From NCBI GenBank assembly GCA_904501845.1, contig CAJGCH010000192.1:1-5989 (forward strand): a stretch of DNA of 5,989 nt, written 5' to 3'. Within the stretch, counting starts at the first letter, position 1; each line of letters starts with the position of its first letter. Under the pieces are notes generated by a model. That model was not told the origin of the DNA and made no database searches. It saw nothing but the letters and a program-made list of their open reading frames with translations. The translations under genes were made by a program, and so were the position numbers. Source of the DNA: an uncultured Bacillaceae bacterium (lineage in GTDB: Bacteria; Bacillota; Bacilli; Bacillales; Pradoshiaceae). Shown here in pieces: positions 5,968 to 5,989 of the stretch.

Positions 5968-5989
5968 TACTTAACAATGCGGTAATTCA
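5964..5989 (-). CDS. Possible C-terminus of a convergent gene (partial)
   Basis: On the minus strand the last bases read NYRIVKY followed by TAA (5966-5964), directly before the bidirectional-looking hairpin. Seven codons cannot establish a gene; the other two minus-strand frames also meet stops here. The position fits a convergent gene sharing the terminator. Product unknown. Confidence 0.3.

Noticed and set aside
1..5989. A previously undescribed system such as a defence island, mobile element or CRISPR array.
   Set aside because: All large genes belong to the well-known res locus; no repeat array, transposase, integrase or unfamiliar large protein is present.

Overview
The window is almost entirely the cytochrome c maturation and respiratory-regulation (res) locus of a low-to-moderate GC Firmicute, most likely a member of the Bacillaceae. 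The evidence is gene order (end of resA, then resB, resC, resD, resE), strong purine-rich Shine-Dalgarno sites, and close similarity of each product to its Bacillus subtilis counterpart as I remember it. I cannot name the genus. All comparisons with B. subtilis are from memory, not from a search.

Left block (1-2864): the last codons of a probable resA, then resB and resC. resB and resC overlap by 8 nt, so they are probably translationally coupled. ResA would be the membrane-anchored thiol-disulfide oxidoreductase that keeps the apocytochrome CXXCH cysteines reduced. ResB and ResC are the Ccs1/CcsA-type System II pair that moves heme across the membrane and ligates it to apocytochrome c. The block ends in a perfect 15-bp stem with a T-run (2881-2915), a textbook intrinsic terminator.

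Middle (2865-3131): an AT-rich intergenic region of about 270 bp with the terminator, an imperfect inverted repeat, a consensus -10 hexamer and a tandem 8-bp repeat just before resD. The layout suggests that resDE has its own promoter and can be expressed separately from resABC.

Right block (3132-5629): resD, an OmpR/PhoB-type response regulator, and resE, a membrane sensor kinase with HAMP, PAS, HisKA and HATPase_c modules. They overlap by 1 nt (TGATG). In B. subtilis this pair controls genes for aerobic and anaerobic respiration, including the resA operon itself, so the window joins a cytochrome c assembly module to its regulator.

Tail (5630-5989): no sigX/rsiX pair directly follows resE, unlike my recollection of B. 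subtilis. There is a possible 35-40 codon ORF, then a 62-codon ORF with a strong ribosome binding site and a signal-peptide-like N-terminus, whose last 13 codons lie inside a strong terminator hairpin (5927-5960). Past the hairpin, the minus strand may carry the last codons of a convergent gene. This tail and the resC-resD intergenic region are the least explained parts. I found no mobile element, CRISPR array, tRNA or rRNA, and nothing I would call a new system.
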